Source: Mytilisepta virgata
Lineage: Eukaryota > Mollusca > Bivalvia > Mytilida > Mytilidae
Length of the DNA stretch: 64,000 nt
Reading direction: 5' to 3'
Assembly: GCA_028015205.1 (NCBI GenBank)
Contig: CM051510.1
Coordinates: 34,968,580 to 35,032,579 of the forward strand
Shown: positions 23,370-36,300 of the stretch, one piece after another
Numbering within the stretch: the first letter of the stretch is position 1
Layout: each line of letters starts with the position of its first letter
Position numbers and translations under genes: made by a program
Notes under the pieces: model-generated
Told to the model about the DNA's origin: nothing
Seen by the model: only the letters and a program-made list of their open reading frames with translations
Databases searched by the model: none

Positions 23370-24626
23370 GATGTTTGAACAAAATTCTGAAACCACGTGG
23401 CCAATTGGAACAAAAGTTTGCAGCAATGGTCCTTAGGTGCTCCTCTTTCAGAATTATATCCGATGACCCGGGCCGTCATCCCAGATGGCCGTCAGAGCTG
23501 AACATAGTTTAACATAGGACCCTATGGGAAATTTACTTAAAGATCTTCTTGTCTGAAACCACTTGGCCAATTGGAACAAAATTTAGCAGCAATGGACCTT
23601 AGGTGGTGCTCTTTGAGAATTGTATCCGACGAACCAGCTCAGCATCCAAGATGGTTGCCAGAGCCGAACATAGTTTAACATAGGACCCTATGGGAAATTA
23701 ACTTAAAGATCTTCCTGTCTGAATCCACTTGACCAATTGGAACAAAACTTAGCAGCGATGGTCCTTATGTGCTACTCTTTCAGAATTCTATCCGGTGACC
23801 AGATCCTCCATCAAGATGGCCGCCAGAGCCGAAAAGAGTTTAACATAGGACCCTATGGGGAATTTAAAGATCTCGTGTGAAACCACTTGGCCAATTGGAA
23901 CAAAACTTAGCAGCAATGGTCCTTAGGTGGTTCTCTTGCAGAATTCAATCCGGTGACAACATCCTCCATCCAAGATGGCCGCCAGAGCCGAAAAGAGTTT
24001 AACATAGGACCCTATGGGAAATTAACTTAAAGATCTTCCTGTCTGAAACCACTTGGCAAACTGGAACAAAACTTAGCAGCGATGGTACTTAGGTGTTACT
24101 CTTTTAGAATTCGATCCGGTGACCACATCCTCCATCCAAGATGGCCGCCAGAGCCGAAAAAGGGTTTAACATGGGACCCTATGGGGAATTTAAAGATCTT
24201 TTTGTCTGAAACCATTTGGACAATTGGAACAAAAGTTGACAGCAATGGTCCTTAGGTGGTCCTTATTCAGAAATTTATCCGATGACACGGCCCGTCATCC
24301 AAGATGGCTGCCAGAGTTGAACATAGTTTAACATAGGACTTTATGGGGAATTTAATTAAAGATCTTCTTGTCTGAAACCACTTAGCCAATTGGAACAAAA
24401 CTTGACAGCAATGGTCCTTAGGTGGTCCTATTTCAGAATTATATCCTATGACCCCACCCGTCACCCAAGATGGCCACCAAAGCCGAACAGTGTTTAACAT
24501 AGGACCTAAGTGGAAAAATCACTGAAAGATCTTATTTGAAACTAGTGAGCCAGTTGGAACTTGACAGGTTGCCAGTCAAGATGGACATAGTCCAGGTGAG
24601 CGATACAGGCTCCTGGGAGCCTCTAG
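23370..24626 (+). mobile_element. Pearl/Helitron-like element, 5'-truncated, seven-unit array
   Basis: About seven units of roughly 164 bp with the shared AACATAGGACCCTATGGG and CAAGATGGCCGCCAGAGCC segments. It ends in the hairpin GGCTCCTGGGAGCC and CTCTAG. No 5' terminus is visible. The units are a different subfamily from the 20.4-kb array. Confidence 0.68.
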
Positions 24627-24689
24627 TTTATCTTTTAAGATGTTTTAATTTCTGGGTTTTTAGGACATCATAGCATGACAATGTTTTAC

Positions 24690-25262
24690 ATATTATCATT
24701 TTTTCTCTATCCCATATGACTCATCAGTTGTGCTCAGTGCCAAAAATGTTTTAAAATGTGCAAATGAACCTCTAGTTCAATGTTATTTATCCATAGAAAA
24801 TTGAAAATAGAACTTAAGCGACCTTATGATGAAAAAAAATACACAATAATGTCAACTAAAAATTTTCGGGAAATTTCCCGAATACATTTAGCTGATGTTA
24901 CAAATAGTGTAATATGATGCATAATACTGCATCAAATTTATTTTTTAATACCACAGCCTGCTAATGAGGAAAAAGTTTCGGGAAATTTCCCGAAAACTTG
25001 TTCGAAAATTTTATCGGGAAGTTTCCCGAAAAACTTAGAAAGATTCATTTATTTTAAAGAAATGTACATATAATATCATTGAAATAGCTATGTTTATAAT
25101 GCAAATAGTAGAACTGGTACCTGTTTTTAATAAAAACTTATCAAATTGCTATCATATTTTGTTTTTTCCATAGTTAAATACTTACAATTATTGCATCCAT
25201 GGTTTTTTGTTTGAAAAGGGAATAAAATAGAATTTCCCTTTTTAAAATAGAAGAGCTTAATA
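24690..25262 (-). repeat. Palindrome-bearing dispersed repeat, copy 2
   Basis: The reverse complement aligns with 2868-3520. Palindromes are at 24865-24882 and 24977-24994 (perfect) and 25014-25029 (TCGGGAAGTTTCCCGA, nearly perfect). The flanking sequence has diverged while the palindromes are kept. Confidence 0.75.
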
Positions 25263-25997
25263 GTAACTTCTGTACAAATTTTACATACTGCCCAAAGGCA
25301 AGGATTTTGACTGCTTATTATATAGCCCAAACTTAATAATTTGCTGTTCATGCAGACAATATTAAAGATAAAATATAAAAATTTCATCTCGCTAGTCTAT
25401 TTTGAATTCCATCAAACATGTATGTACATTGTACATACACAAAGCTGTCAATTATTGTTGTTTCAAAAAATCACATTACAAGTACAACAGTTTAGCTTGT
25501 CTTATATAAATCAAAGTGATCAAATCGAATGTTAAACTTTTCAAGATTAAAAGCATCTCAAATTATTTTCGAATGTTCTTGTGATTTACTTTGATTTGTT
25601 TTAGGTTATTGTGTTAATTCTTACAAATTTACAACCGGCGCCAAATAAACCAAAATAACATCACAGCCAAGATATTCCATATTTACGATATGCTGTTTCA
25701 TTTCTAGCTGAAGGAACAATTGATATAGCCAAGGTTATAAAACATGTTTTTTATGTTACATCTTATGTATTATGCTACAATACAAATAACCTTTACAATT
25801 GTGTTTGTACCCTATGCAGAGACGTTTAAAGGATATATGCTATATTGATGGCAGTTGCTGGTTAATATACACTTTCAAGTACCAAAAGGATGAAACGTAA
25901 AATTACACACAAATACTGTGAATGTTATACATTTTACATCTATTAACATCATTAGAATCTGATTGTAGTTTTTTAATCCATTCAATTATGGTTTGAA

Positions 25998-26121
25998 TCA
26001 CATTTCATAATGTGTGTCGCCTCTATCATTTGCGTCTAGAGCTGTGTATAACGGAGAACTGTTCATTTCCGGAATTTCATGGTTCTTATCTCGTTCCGTC
26101 TTTAAACTCAACAACTCTCGT
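25998..26121 (-). CDS. Receptor last exon, cytoplasmic tail with tyrosine motifs
   Basis: Acceptor CATTTCAG; starts in phase 2, 40 codons plus TGA at 25998-26000. The tail is charged (RELLSLKTERDKNHEIPEMN) and ends YTALDANDRGDTHYEM. It has a YxxL motif nine residues before a C-terminal Tyr-Glu-Met. This resembles half of an ITAM-type signalling motif, but the second tyrosine lacks the +3 hydrophobic residue. Phosphorylation-based signalling is an inference. A possible ATTAAA lies only about 20 nt after the stop, and no strong poly(A) signal was identified. Confidence 0.75.
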
Positions 26122-29100
26122 CTGAAATGATGAGGAATATTAGCGTTCAAACATTAAATTAATGTTATGTCAAATATTTATTTTTCATTTAATATTAATG
26201 AAAATGAAGGTAAATAAAATAAATGCACTATCCTTAAAAATGGACTTATATGCAAGCTGTGTTCCCAGAAGAGTCGACGGGTATACATGCATGTTTTGTT
26301 TCCAGAAGAGTCGAAGTGTATTTAATGTAATTTAAATTGCCACTTTTTGTTTCTTCTGACTGACACATGTAATGGTTGTCAGTGGTTGGACGAAGAACAC
26401 CACGTACAAAAACAAAACAGATGACATACATCACATACATGCAGTAGGATATATGCACATAAATTTACAGATAAAAAGGTACATGCATTCAACAGGTTCC
26501 CTGATACTTTGAACAGGTATCCTTTTATATCTCAAGTCCCCAAGGTTATCATCACACAGTTGCTAGTATTTTGATACTAACCTTTAATTGTTACTTTGAA
26601 TGTGCTGTTAAAAAATATGAAATTTTGTAAAAACTAAGAGACATATCCTTAGTGCATAACGCTGTCCTTAGATGGTTTTGGCCTTACTGATTGATGAATT
26701 TAAATTTACTAGATTATTGTTCTTGTTTTCAACATTCTAGGCTTTTAGCAGAACCGATGAGACGTAAATCGACGAAATGTAGTTGCCTTCTGCATCAACA
26801 TTGTTATCAACGGATTTTCTAAGTCATTAGAGTCTAGCTGTTTTGTTTAACTTGATACCGTTTCCATGAACATATATCACTTAGTATTGTAATATCGTTT
26901 CTATAATGATGCACTCGAATGTTTATTCTTGTGTTTATATTCGCCAAGCAAGTCTTTCTTGATTTAACGAAAATTATCGTTGTGCAAAGAACGTTTAACA
27001 GTCCTCGAAGATTTAAAACATGTAAAATGTTAATTTCATTTCTTATGAGAAAAATTCATGTCAACATCACCGAAATTGTGTAAACCTTATGTGTTGACCC
27101 TGACTGTGCTAAAATACCGCTACAGTGCACGTGATCACTTACGTACCCAATACGTGTACAGGGATTGGTAAAAGGTGGTGTAGCTTATCTCACAAGCGAG
27201 TTTGAATTCAATTAAATCTTTTTACCTGTTCAACAAAAAATCATCTGCCTTTCCCGCAAATATTTTAATTTGGTAATGGGAGATAATCTTAGATTGTTGC
27301 TTTTTTCTTATAATCTAAGAGTGTTAATTGCTTCTTTTCTGATACCCTTAGTTTGTTGCTTTTTCTACTTGCGTACCTCATCCTGACTAAAACACAGACA
27401 ATTACAACCATCGCCACTATTAACATTCCAACTATAACTCCAAGTATAATAAACCCTACAACCATATAGATAAATAACGCATGTATTCACTGTAAAGGCA
27501 ATAGGTAAATGTAATAGAGTTTAAGCTGCTTCTTTTTTATTCTAAAACCTATATACACATGTATATGCAATACTGACTTACAGACGACACAACAAAACCA
27601 ATATTAAACTGTCTTGTTATATTTCATTATGGTAAAAAAAAATCCGACATATTGTTTGACGCGTTCTAGACTCTCAATGATTTTCCATGTTTTCCTGTTT
27701 CAAAATTCCTGCGTTATGTTTCTATCTTGGGATTCTGTTCTATTTATTATACATCTGTTGTGTAGCTCTTTCATAAGTATGCCCTCAACATGCAATCGCC
27801 AACCAAGACAGCGTAAAAATTCAAAGTACTGAGACTGTCGAAAATTAATTTTTTATATGATTATGCATAACCTAAGCTAATTAGTACTCGATATTTAAGA
27901 TGTTAGTGTGACGTGTTTGATGTCTTTGAATTTTTTTGTCACATCATAAAAAAACAAAGAGGAATGTTAGATTATCATATAAGTATCCATGATGTTCATC
28001 AGATCTGAATGCCATATAAACCATTATAAATATTCACTACGAGTTATAAGAAAAGTGGAGGAAGATGAATGACCAGGAAGGTCATCTAACTTGAGCAAAA
28101 TCTATGAGAAGGAAATCCAAATCTTAACAGGACCTATTACGTACTAGACGAATGAACAAAATTGAATCCTTCAGTAATGAAAAATACATATACAAAACAT
28201 TTTTCTTGTAAATTTGGAGCACAACAGGGGTTATTGCTAATTGGTAAACAATGCAGTAGTTTTAACTTATCCGGATCATAATACATCATATTTCTTAGAA
28301 AAAATAACTTCAATCCAAAATTTTAAGTACGAATTATGTAGATATATCTATCTCAAAAAATGAAACAAACGTTGTTGCGACGTCGATGCAAATCAATTAG
28401 CTTTATCACATTTCCGAAGTTTGCAGATAATTACCGAGAGCATTAGCATTATTTTGTATGGAATATCTGGGACGTTTAGAAAAATCACGTGGTTATTTAT
28501 AATCAAGATGCCTGGACTTATTTTGTATTACAAATTGCAATAAATTTCATACCTTCATGAAAATGTTTATTTGATTGTGATTTCTTTCTAGAAGCGAAAT
28601 TAACCCCTGATGTACCTGAAATAAGTGAATCGTTGCGGAAACGTGCTCCTGTCATATCGGAACTGAATAATCCTCCTGTTCTAATCTCTGTTGACATGCC
28701 TGTGGTGTCTGAAAGCTCATCAAAGTTACATAGTATGTCATCTGTTTCTCCAACTGTTAAAAAAAAAACACCGTTATATTAGATACATTGCAATGACCAT
28801 AATAGGAATTATAGAATATAATTTTTATTATAATCTAATTCATTAATAGGAAGATCTACAATTGAGTCATTGCGTCCATTTAACAACGAAATGTGGACAT
28901 CTTATGCATCAACATCTATTAATTAACATGATGTGAAAATGCCCCATAAGATATTAAATATTATTACAATGAAAAACGTGAACCACCTCAATTGATGTCT
29001 CATAGCCGTCTAACGTCGAATGGTTACCTTGACAGATGAAGGTTAACTTTTCCGCACTACATTCTATCAGTATTTCTTCTCCGTCACTGGTTTCGTTTGC

Positions 29101-32100
29101 ATATTTACGTACAGGACATGTGTTATTAGGTAATGAAATCTCTGCAAGGTAAATCAAAATCGAGTATAGTTTGTGTATCAAATAAAAATATATAATTACA
29201 AACCATCTTCTGAACATAACATACACAAAACTTGAAATGTACAAACAGAAAATCAACAATATCACAAGAAGGAATTTTGGAAAGATAATTTAAAACATAT
29301 AGTATGTAAGGTTTATGTTCTGCAGTTTAAAAATCCCTTTGAGATAAAAAAAATTATCCTGGAAAGAAATACATTTAGGCATTTTAATAACCCTTAACAG
29401 TTTCGAGAACTGGACATATTACTGCGCCTTTAATATTCGCTATTCAAGTGGAGGTGAGGTGTCAAATTTTCACCGAAAAACAAATCTCATTTGATATTGA
29501 ATGTGCTATTTAATTACAATTTTCTAAGACAGCTTTTATTTTAAAAATAACTGTCCGACATTGGAACATTCATTTTATAATTTTCCCAAATTTCTGAAAA
29601 TGGCGAATTTAACATTGAAGTAAAACGGGTAGCAAATTAAGTGGTGTGTCTTCTTTAGTTTGTCTGTTGCCTTTGAGTATAATAATATAGTCGTATATTT
29701 AGGTTATTGTCGTTAAGAAATGTGTTAATTGACTCCATTCCTCTACTACAATAACTGGTACATCAAAAATATTTGTTTCTGCTTTCATATTCAAAACTAG
29801 TCAAGTTCGGTGAAAACGCCCCGCTTTTCCTTTATACTACCTTAAACAAAGAATGTCAACTACATGTAATACAAAGGTTACCTACGTCCATACATGTAAC
29901 AATGCGCAAGTTGTCAGATTCCAAATATTCATTGTAATTTTCAGTGTTTTTTTTTATATTTGGTTGTTGTGTGATCGACAAATATCTCACATAGCTTTTT
30001 TCGTGATATGTTTTTCTCATTAGAGATTTACGGAAAGTTTCGGTACCGATTATTATCACCGACTAGGAAAGGCAATTTAAGAGGGCCGTCGCAAGTGGAT
30101 TTTACGGTATACTTGAATCACCTAAATATTAAATATTGCAAAAGGGCCATGGACGGAGCCTGTTATCGTATGAGGAAACCTCTTAATAAAAGTAATTTCT
30201 CTATTCCCCTACCTCTCTAATAATCAATCTTTTGTTTCTGCACTGAGAGAGAGAGAGAGAGAGAGGGAGAGATATAAAGATTGACAACATAACTCAGAAT
30301 GAGATGTACATTTTTCTCAACCATCAATCATTTTGACAGTCAAAAGCTTCATTAATGAAATAAAAAAGTAATAAACTTCAGAATGTAACTGCTTTCTGGT
30401 TAAGGGATCAATAAAATGTGTTTTATATTTAGTTCATTGTTTATATTGTAACTGTTAATATTTTTCACTTCTTTCTTGTTTTGCCAAAGATATACATGTA
30501 CATGTATATTCGCTATTGTCATCATTTGCCGAAATTTCTTCCGATCTTGTTTGTTGTCCTTTCCGGCTTCCTCTTTTAAACACTTGAGTGGATTTGATCA
30601 ATACATTTTCCAAACAGTGTGTCCCTAAGAATGCTATCGTTGTTCACCTTACATTCTCGTGAAAATAATAGGAAATTTATATTGTCATACCTATTACAAA
30701 TATTGTAAAAATAAAATAGTATTTACATTTACCTTTTCTGTAGACAGTGTGGGCGATATGATGCATTCCACATACATCGAACTTATTTCCTATACATTTT
30801 ACTGACATACAACCAATCCTATGTTTCTTAAAATACCGGACATCGTCTGTGTAACATTGACATTCGTTAATCTACAATGTTCCCACTATTAATTGTTTTT
30901 TAAAGTAACTGTGAAACATGCATAAAATATGTCAAAATATCTTCTAAATTACGGACTGTTGCTGTGAAATTTTATAAGGTTTTTTCTAAACTACCTGTTG
31001 CAGTAGGATACATGTATCTTTATTCGGTAAACAATATCACGAAACAATATAACGTTGAGGTGAATTTGTGAAACCATTAAAATGTGTACTACTAACAAAA
31101 CAAAGGCAATACCGATTTAAAAATAATAATCTGAATAAAATAAAATTTATAATCGTTTTGCATATACATATAAGTACCAGTTTACAATTGTGTGCCCTTC
31201 ATTGCAAGAAATCAGAGATGAACTGTTTTTAAATATAGGAAATAGTGCTCCTGACTTTGAAACCATGGGTAATAAAGAAAAAAATTATATTCATTTATTC
31301 AGTTGAAGATGTTGATATACTTAAAAAAGTAGTTTTTGGGATAGGAGAAATGTATAACCATAGACATTCTAAAGTATTAAATTAGCCTTAGTCTTCCTTC
31401 GTATGATTAAATAAGATATGGTTTGATGATAGAATGGGAAGCTGTAACATATATTACATGCTATTTATATTTAGTCTAATAGATACCCCTTTATATTCAA
31501 TTCGTACATGTTTTAAAGCAATTGATGGAGGCATGGGTCCAAGGTTTGATTGATTGTATATTAATACATGTATGTTTATTTTATGCATGTTTGTTTCTTT
31601 AATCATGTTTATGTTCTTGTTTGTTATATTTTGGTGACAATCCTTGTGTTTTGGATTTTGGACCAATACATATTCTAATTCTGATTCTACACATGTATTT
31701 AGGAATTCAGAGTATATATAAACAAATTTCTGCAACACACAATGTGTGTTCTCATCATTAAGATTATAATAATCAGTCATGGTCTAAGATGTGTGATGGG
31801 AAAATTCCACCTGAGGGTTCACATTTTCAAGTCAGAAACGAGGATTGCCGAGTTTCTGATGATAGAAAATGTGACCCCGAGGATGGAATTCTCCAAAACC
31901 ACATTTTTTATCGTGACTGATTATTTTTCTCACATTTCTGTGCTGAAAATTAAAAGTAATAAACATTTCCGCCATGACACAAAAACGAGTTCTCTAAAAC
32001 TAGTGCAAAATAAATTCTATATTCGAAAAGGTACAAAACTTTAAAAGATATCTTGTAGGTTGCGCTTTAGGGGTTTTCAAATTGAAGCGATTTACGTTGT

Positions 32101-33241
32101 CGTACCATGTATGCGAAGTTGTGTGTTTTCTGACGTTCTAGTATTGTGGCGTGACGTTTTTTTGCATTGTTACGTTAAGGTAGGTCGTGTGATGTGAGAT
32201 GCATGAATCTAACACCACTATCTCACACGGAATATAACTGTCCAAAACACATAGAAATGTGAGAAAGTAATACCTTACTAATATGAGGAATATTTTTCCC
32301 TTACTTTATTTTACAGTATTAAGTTTATAACCATTTTTTTGTCAAATATAAACAGTACGTTCTGATCTAGAATCGTTCTGGATAGTTATGACTTACAACC
32401 GTTTTGGGAAGTTCTGCCCAGCAACAATTTAGGACAATTCTACCACAGAACCATTTATGAAGGAGTGTTTCCTGATCTAGAACCGTTTTATACCGTTCTA
32501 TCCTTGAATCATGACAGTTTTACCTTAAAACCGTTTACAACAGGGTTAGTTCTATCCTTAAACTGCTCTTTGCTGACAGAATAGTAGAGAGTCCAGAACT
32601 GTAATTATTCTCATTTGGGAGATACTTATTCGTATCAGCGAATCAATTCATAGTCATGACCATATTTTGTTCGAGTTTTAATGTCAACAAAACTGAATAT
32701 AGGAAAAATTATGGTAAATTCTGAATAGTTATTGCTGCCTATCATGAAATTATATCATAAAGCATATGTTACCCACATAGCTTAAAATAATACCGTTTTT
32801 TAATTGAAGTATGTTAAAAGCAAAACAGAAATCCCACTTAAATAAAACATATATACATGCCTATAAAAACTTGAAATTTATTTCAGATGAAATAACAATA
32901 AAAAAGGAGTATTCAATCTCTGTATCAATTGACAAATTAATTTATTCCTTTTTGTTTATTCCCCTTGGATATAAGGTGCCTAGTTATTTTATTCAGAATT
33001 TTTCTCTTGTTTGCCTTTCTTGATCACTCCAAATCAAATTTTGTTCTATAATAGAAACTTTCATTTTACCAAAGTCCCCTGGATTGTGTCCAGTCGAAAG
33101 AAAGTGTTGGCTAACGGGTAGAAATTCATTCTTTGTTAGATCACATCTATGGCTGTTCATTCTTTTGTTGAAATCTTGCTTACTTTCTCCCATGTACTGC
33201 AGATTACAAATTCCACATTCCGATATGTAGATCACGTTTAT

Positions 33242-33303
<62 letters not shown>

Positions 33304-36300
33304 TTATCTTAAATGGTTTTATGAATGTATACATTTTTTTTAATGCGTTTCATATTTTTGATGTTACAAGAGCCGAGATTGCATTAAGCCTTCTTAGATA
33401 ATTCAACTATCAGTTAAGATAAGTTTAGACTGGATAAACTCATTTTGATAAAGATAAGACACATCCAGACTTTACAGAAAGGTTGAGACCCTTGGGTGGA
33501 GGTCGGGTCAGGTTCAGACTATGTTAAGACTGGCCGATACCTTTGGTTGGAGATCAAGACATGTTAAGACTTGGTTCAGACTGGATTAGCATTACTCTAG
33601 ACAGTTCAGACTAAGTCGAGACTCAATCAGCACTGGTCAAGTAATTTTAAAGGTATATAGAAATTTTAAGACTAATTTAGTCTGGCCGAGACAAGTTATG
33701 TACAATGCAGTACAAAAACTGGCCTTTTCAGACTTTAGCTGGCTTAGAGTGTATGTAACACAATCATATGTGGCCTAAAAACATGTATTTCTATAAAATT
33801 ATAACAAAAATAAATACATTATGTGCACATTTCGTCGATTTACGACTCATCAATTACGCTCAAATTTTAAAATGTTGAAAACAACTATCAAAAAGGTTGA
33901 AGAGCAATTTAAAAAAAATACCAAAATGCCGTACCAAAAGAGGAAAAGCCAAAACCATCTAAGCACAGGGCTATGCACTAGGCAGATACTCCTTAGTTTT
34001 CAATTTACAGTTTTGTACAGTAAATTTTAAGTATCAATTTCGGGCTAGTATTGAAATATTAGCAACTGTGCTGGGGATACCCTCGGGGATTTGGAGTCCA
34101 CCAGCAATGGCATCGACTCAGTGGTATAAATATAACTACGATTAATAAATACATTACTCGCCCGTAACACTAAAAAAGGGTAATGATCCCCATTGAATCA
34201 TAAGGAAGTCCGGGAGTATAACATAACAAAATAGGTAAACTAAATTATAGTCTTGACGTTCTTAACTGATCCCACCAAAGATGTTTAGTATTTTTTTACG
34301 TTTAATGTATGATCCGATAGAATTTTAACAAGGTCTTTCTAATGTATTATCGGATATGATCTTGACCCATCTTGATCGGCTGCAAGCGATCTAATCGTAA
34401 TATGGTTTTAAAATCATGATTTGATTTTAAAATTTAAAATTTAATAGAATAGAGAATAGAAACAGGGAATGTGTCAAAGAGACAACAACCAAACCAAAGA
34501 GCAGATCGCAGAAAATCCCGTACCCGGAAGCGGGCTTCAGCTGGCCCCAAAACAATAATGCATACTAGTGCAGCGAAATGGACGGAACACTACACTCCGA
34601 ACATACAAATTAACAACATTAAAAAAACACAAGACCAAAAAAGGCTAGAGGTTCCTGACTTGGGACAGGCGCAACAATGCGACGGGGTTAAACATCAACT
34701 ATCCCCTTATACCTATAGCCAATGTGGAATAAACAAACACACAGCGATACGCACAGTAAAACTCAGTTCAAAAGAAGTCCGTGTTCGATGTTAGAAAAGA
34801 TAACAGAAGAAACTAAGCAAAATGACAATGATCAATATATATTAAAAAAGTACTACTCACATTTACTGACATGCCAGCTCCAAATCCCTCCCGTTAGGGG
34901 TTTAGTGTCATGCCATCATAAAATATACGAGAAGAGCATAACCTGTGTCATGCAACCAACTGATTTTAGAATAAATGTGTTAATTTCTGATGCAACGACC
35001 CTATGAGTGAATCAATATTAATTTAAAAATTGCCATCTTTAATGAATTGACAACAGTATCATAACTATATCCCTTGTGGATAAGTCTGTTTAAAGGCTTT
35101 GTTAGCTTTTCATGTGAATGTCGACATGTTTGTGCTTTGTATAAAATATTACAATAAGCGATGGGATGTGAAATACCTGAACATATAAGATGTGTGCATG
35201 TTGATTTATATTTACAAATGATGTCCTTGTACCGATGATAAAATTTATTAAAAGTTTTGACATGTTTGTGAATACAATTCAGTACAAAAAATGTCCTTTT
35301 CAGACTTTTGCTGGTTTGTAGTGATAGTACAATATGCCCAGTAAAGATCTGGTTTGTCCCCGTCATGCATATTGTTACATTTCAATTATCTAAACTTCCT
35401 TCTCACCTGGACTGTACCTTACTCTTGATTGAAATTTTTCGTTTTGATCAATATTATATTTAATAACCTTATTATAAACTGAAGGATTAGTAATATGTAT
35501 AACCAATGAATTGGTATCAAATGCATTTTAACTTTGTTTTTGATATCATTACAATTAAAAAAAATAACCACCTGAACAGCAAACTGTGTGAAGTTTTCAT
35601 GTGAACAATGATCAGCACATACTGCAACACCACTGGTTGATTTGTCTATCTGTATTTGTAAAGTCGTCCCAAAAGGTGAACGTAATGATTTGCAATCTAA
35701 AGAAAAAAAGAACTAACAACTGCTTAATACAAATTATACATGCACTACTAAGTCTGTAAAGTTGTCATATGCAGAAAGATCAGCAAAAAATTCAACACCA
35801 TTAGTAGTATTTGCCACTTGTATTTGTAAAATATACCCCTCACGTTGATATTTACAATTTACAATCTTTAAAGAAGAGAGAAAAGCAGCATGGTTAACAC
35901 AAGTACACATACAAAAATACCAAAGGTGTTGAAGGTACAAAACACCAAAATTGTCACGTTACAATAGCAACCCTAAAAAAAATCCACGGGATACATTTAA
36001 TAGAATTAAAAACATAAAAATAAATCCGTAGGCCCCAATTGTATTTATGTGCAAATCCCGCCAGATTAACATATTTTGTCTTTCCAATCTTGTTTAGTCT
36101 GAATTGTAAAAAAATTTTCATCATAAGGCTCTATAATATAAAATCACGATAACTAAATTTTTTGTAGATTTATATTAAAGTATTAGTTAGTGGGTATTTT
36201 TATAATGGCTTTGGCATGTGTTGGAAGTAATAATGACACTTGGAAGGCTGTCATAGTATAATTATGTCTGCTAACTGTGAGACTACTAACTTGGGTATAA

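Noticed and set aside
34471..34794. 107-codon basic open frame
   Set aside because: Falls in a dispersed repeat whose other copy (59.0-59.1 kb) is reverse and broken; no domain recognised.
35001..35366. 121-codon minus-strand open frame
   Set aside because: Overlaps remnants of the AGACT element 3' region (GTCCTTTTCAGACTTTTGCT), no splice or domain support.
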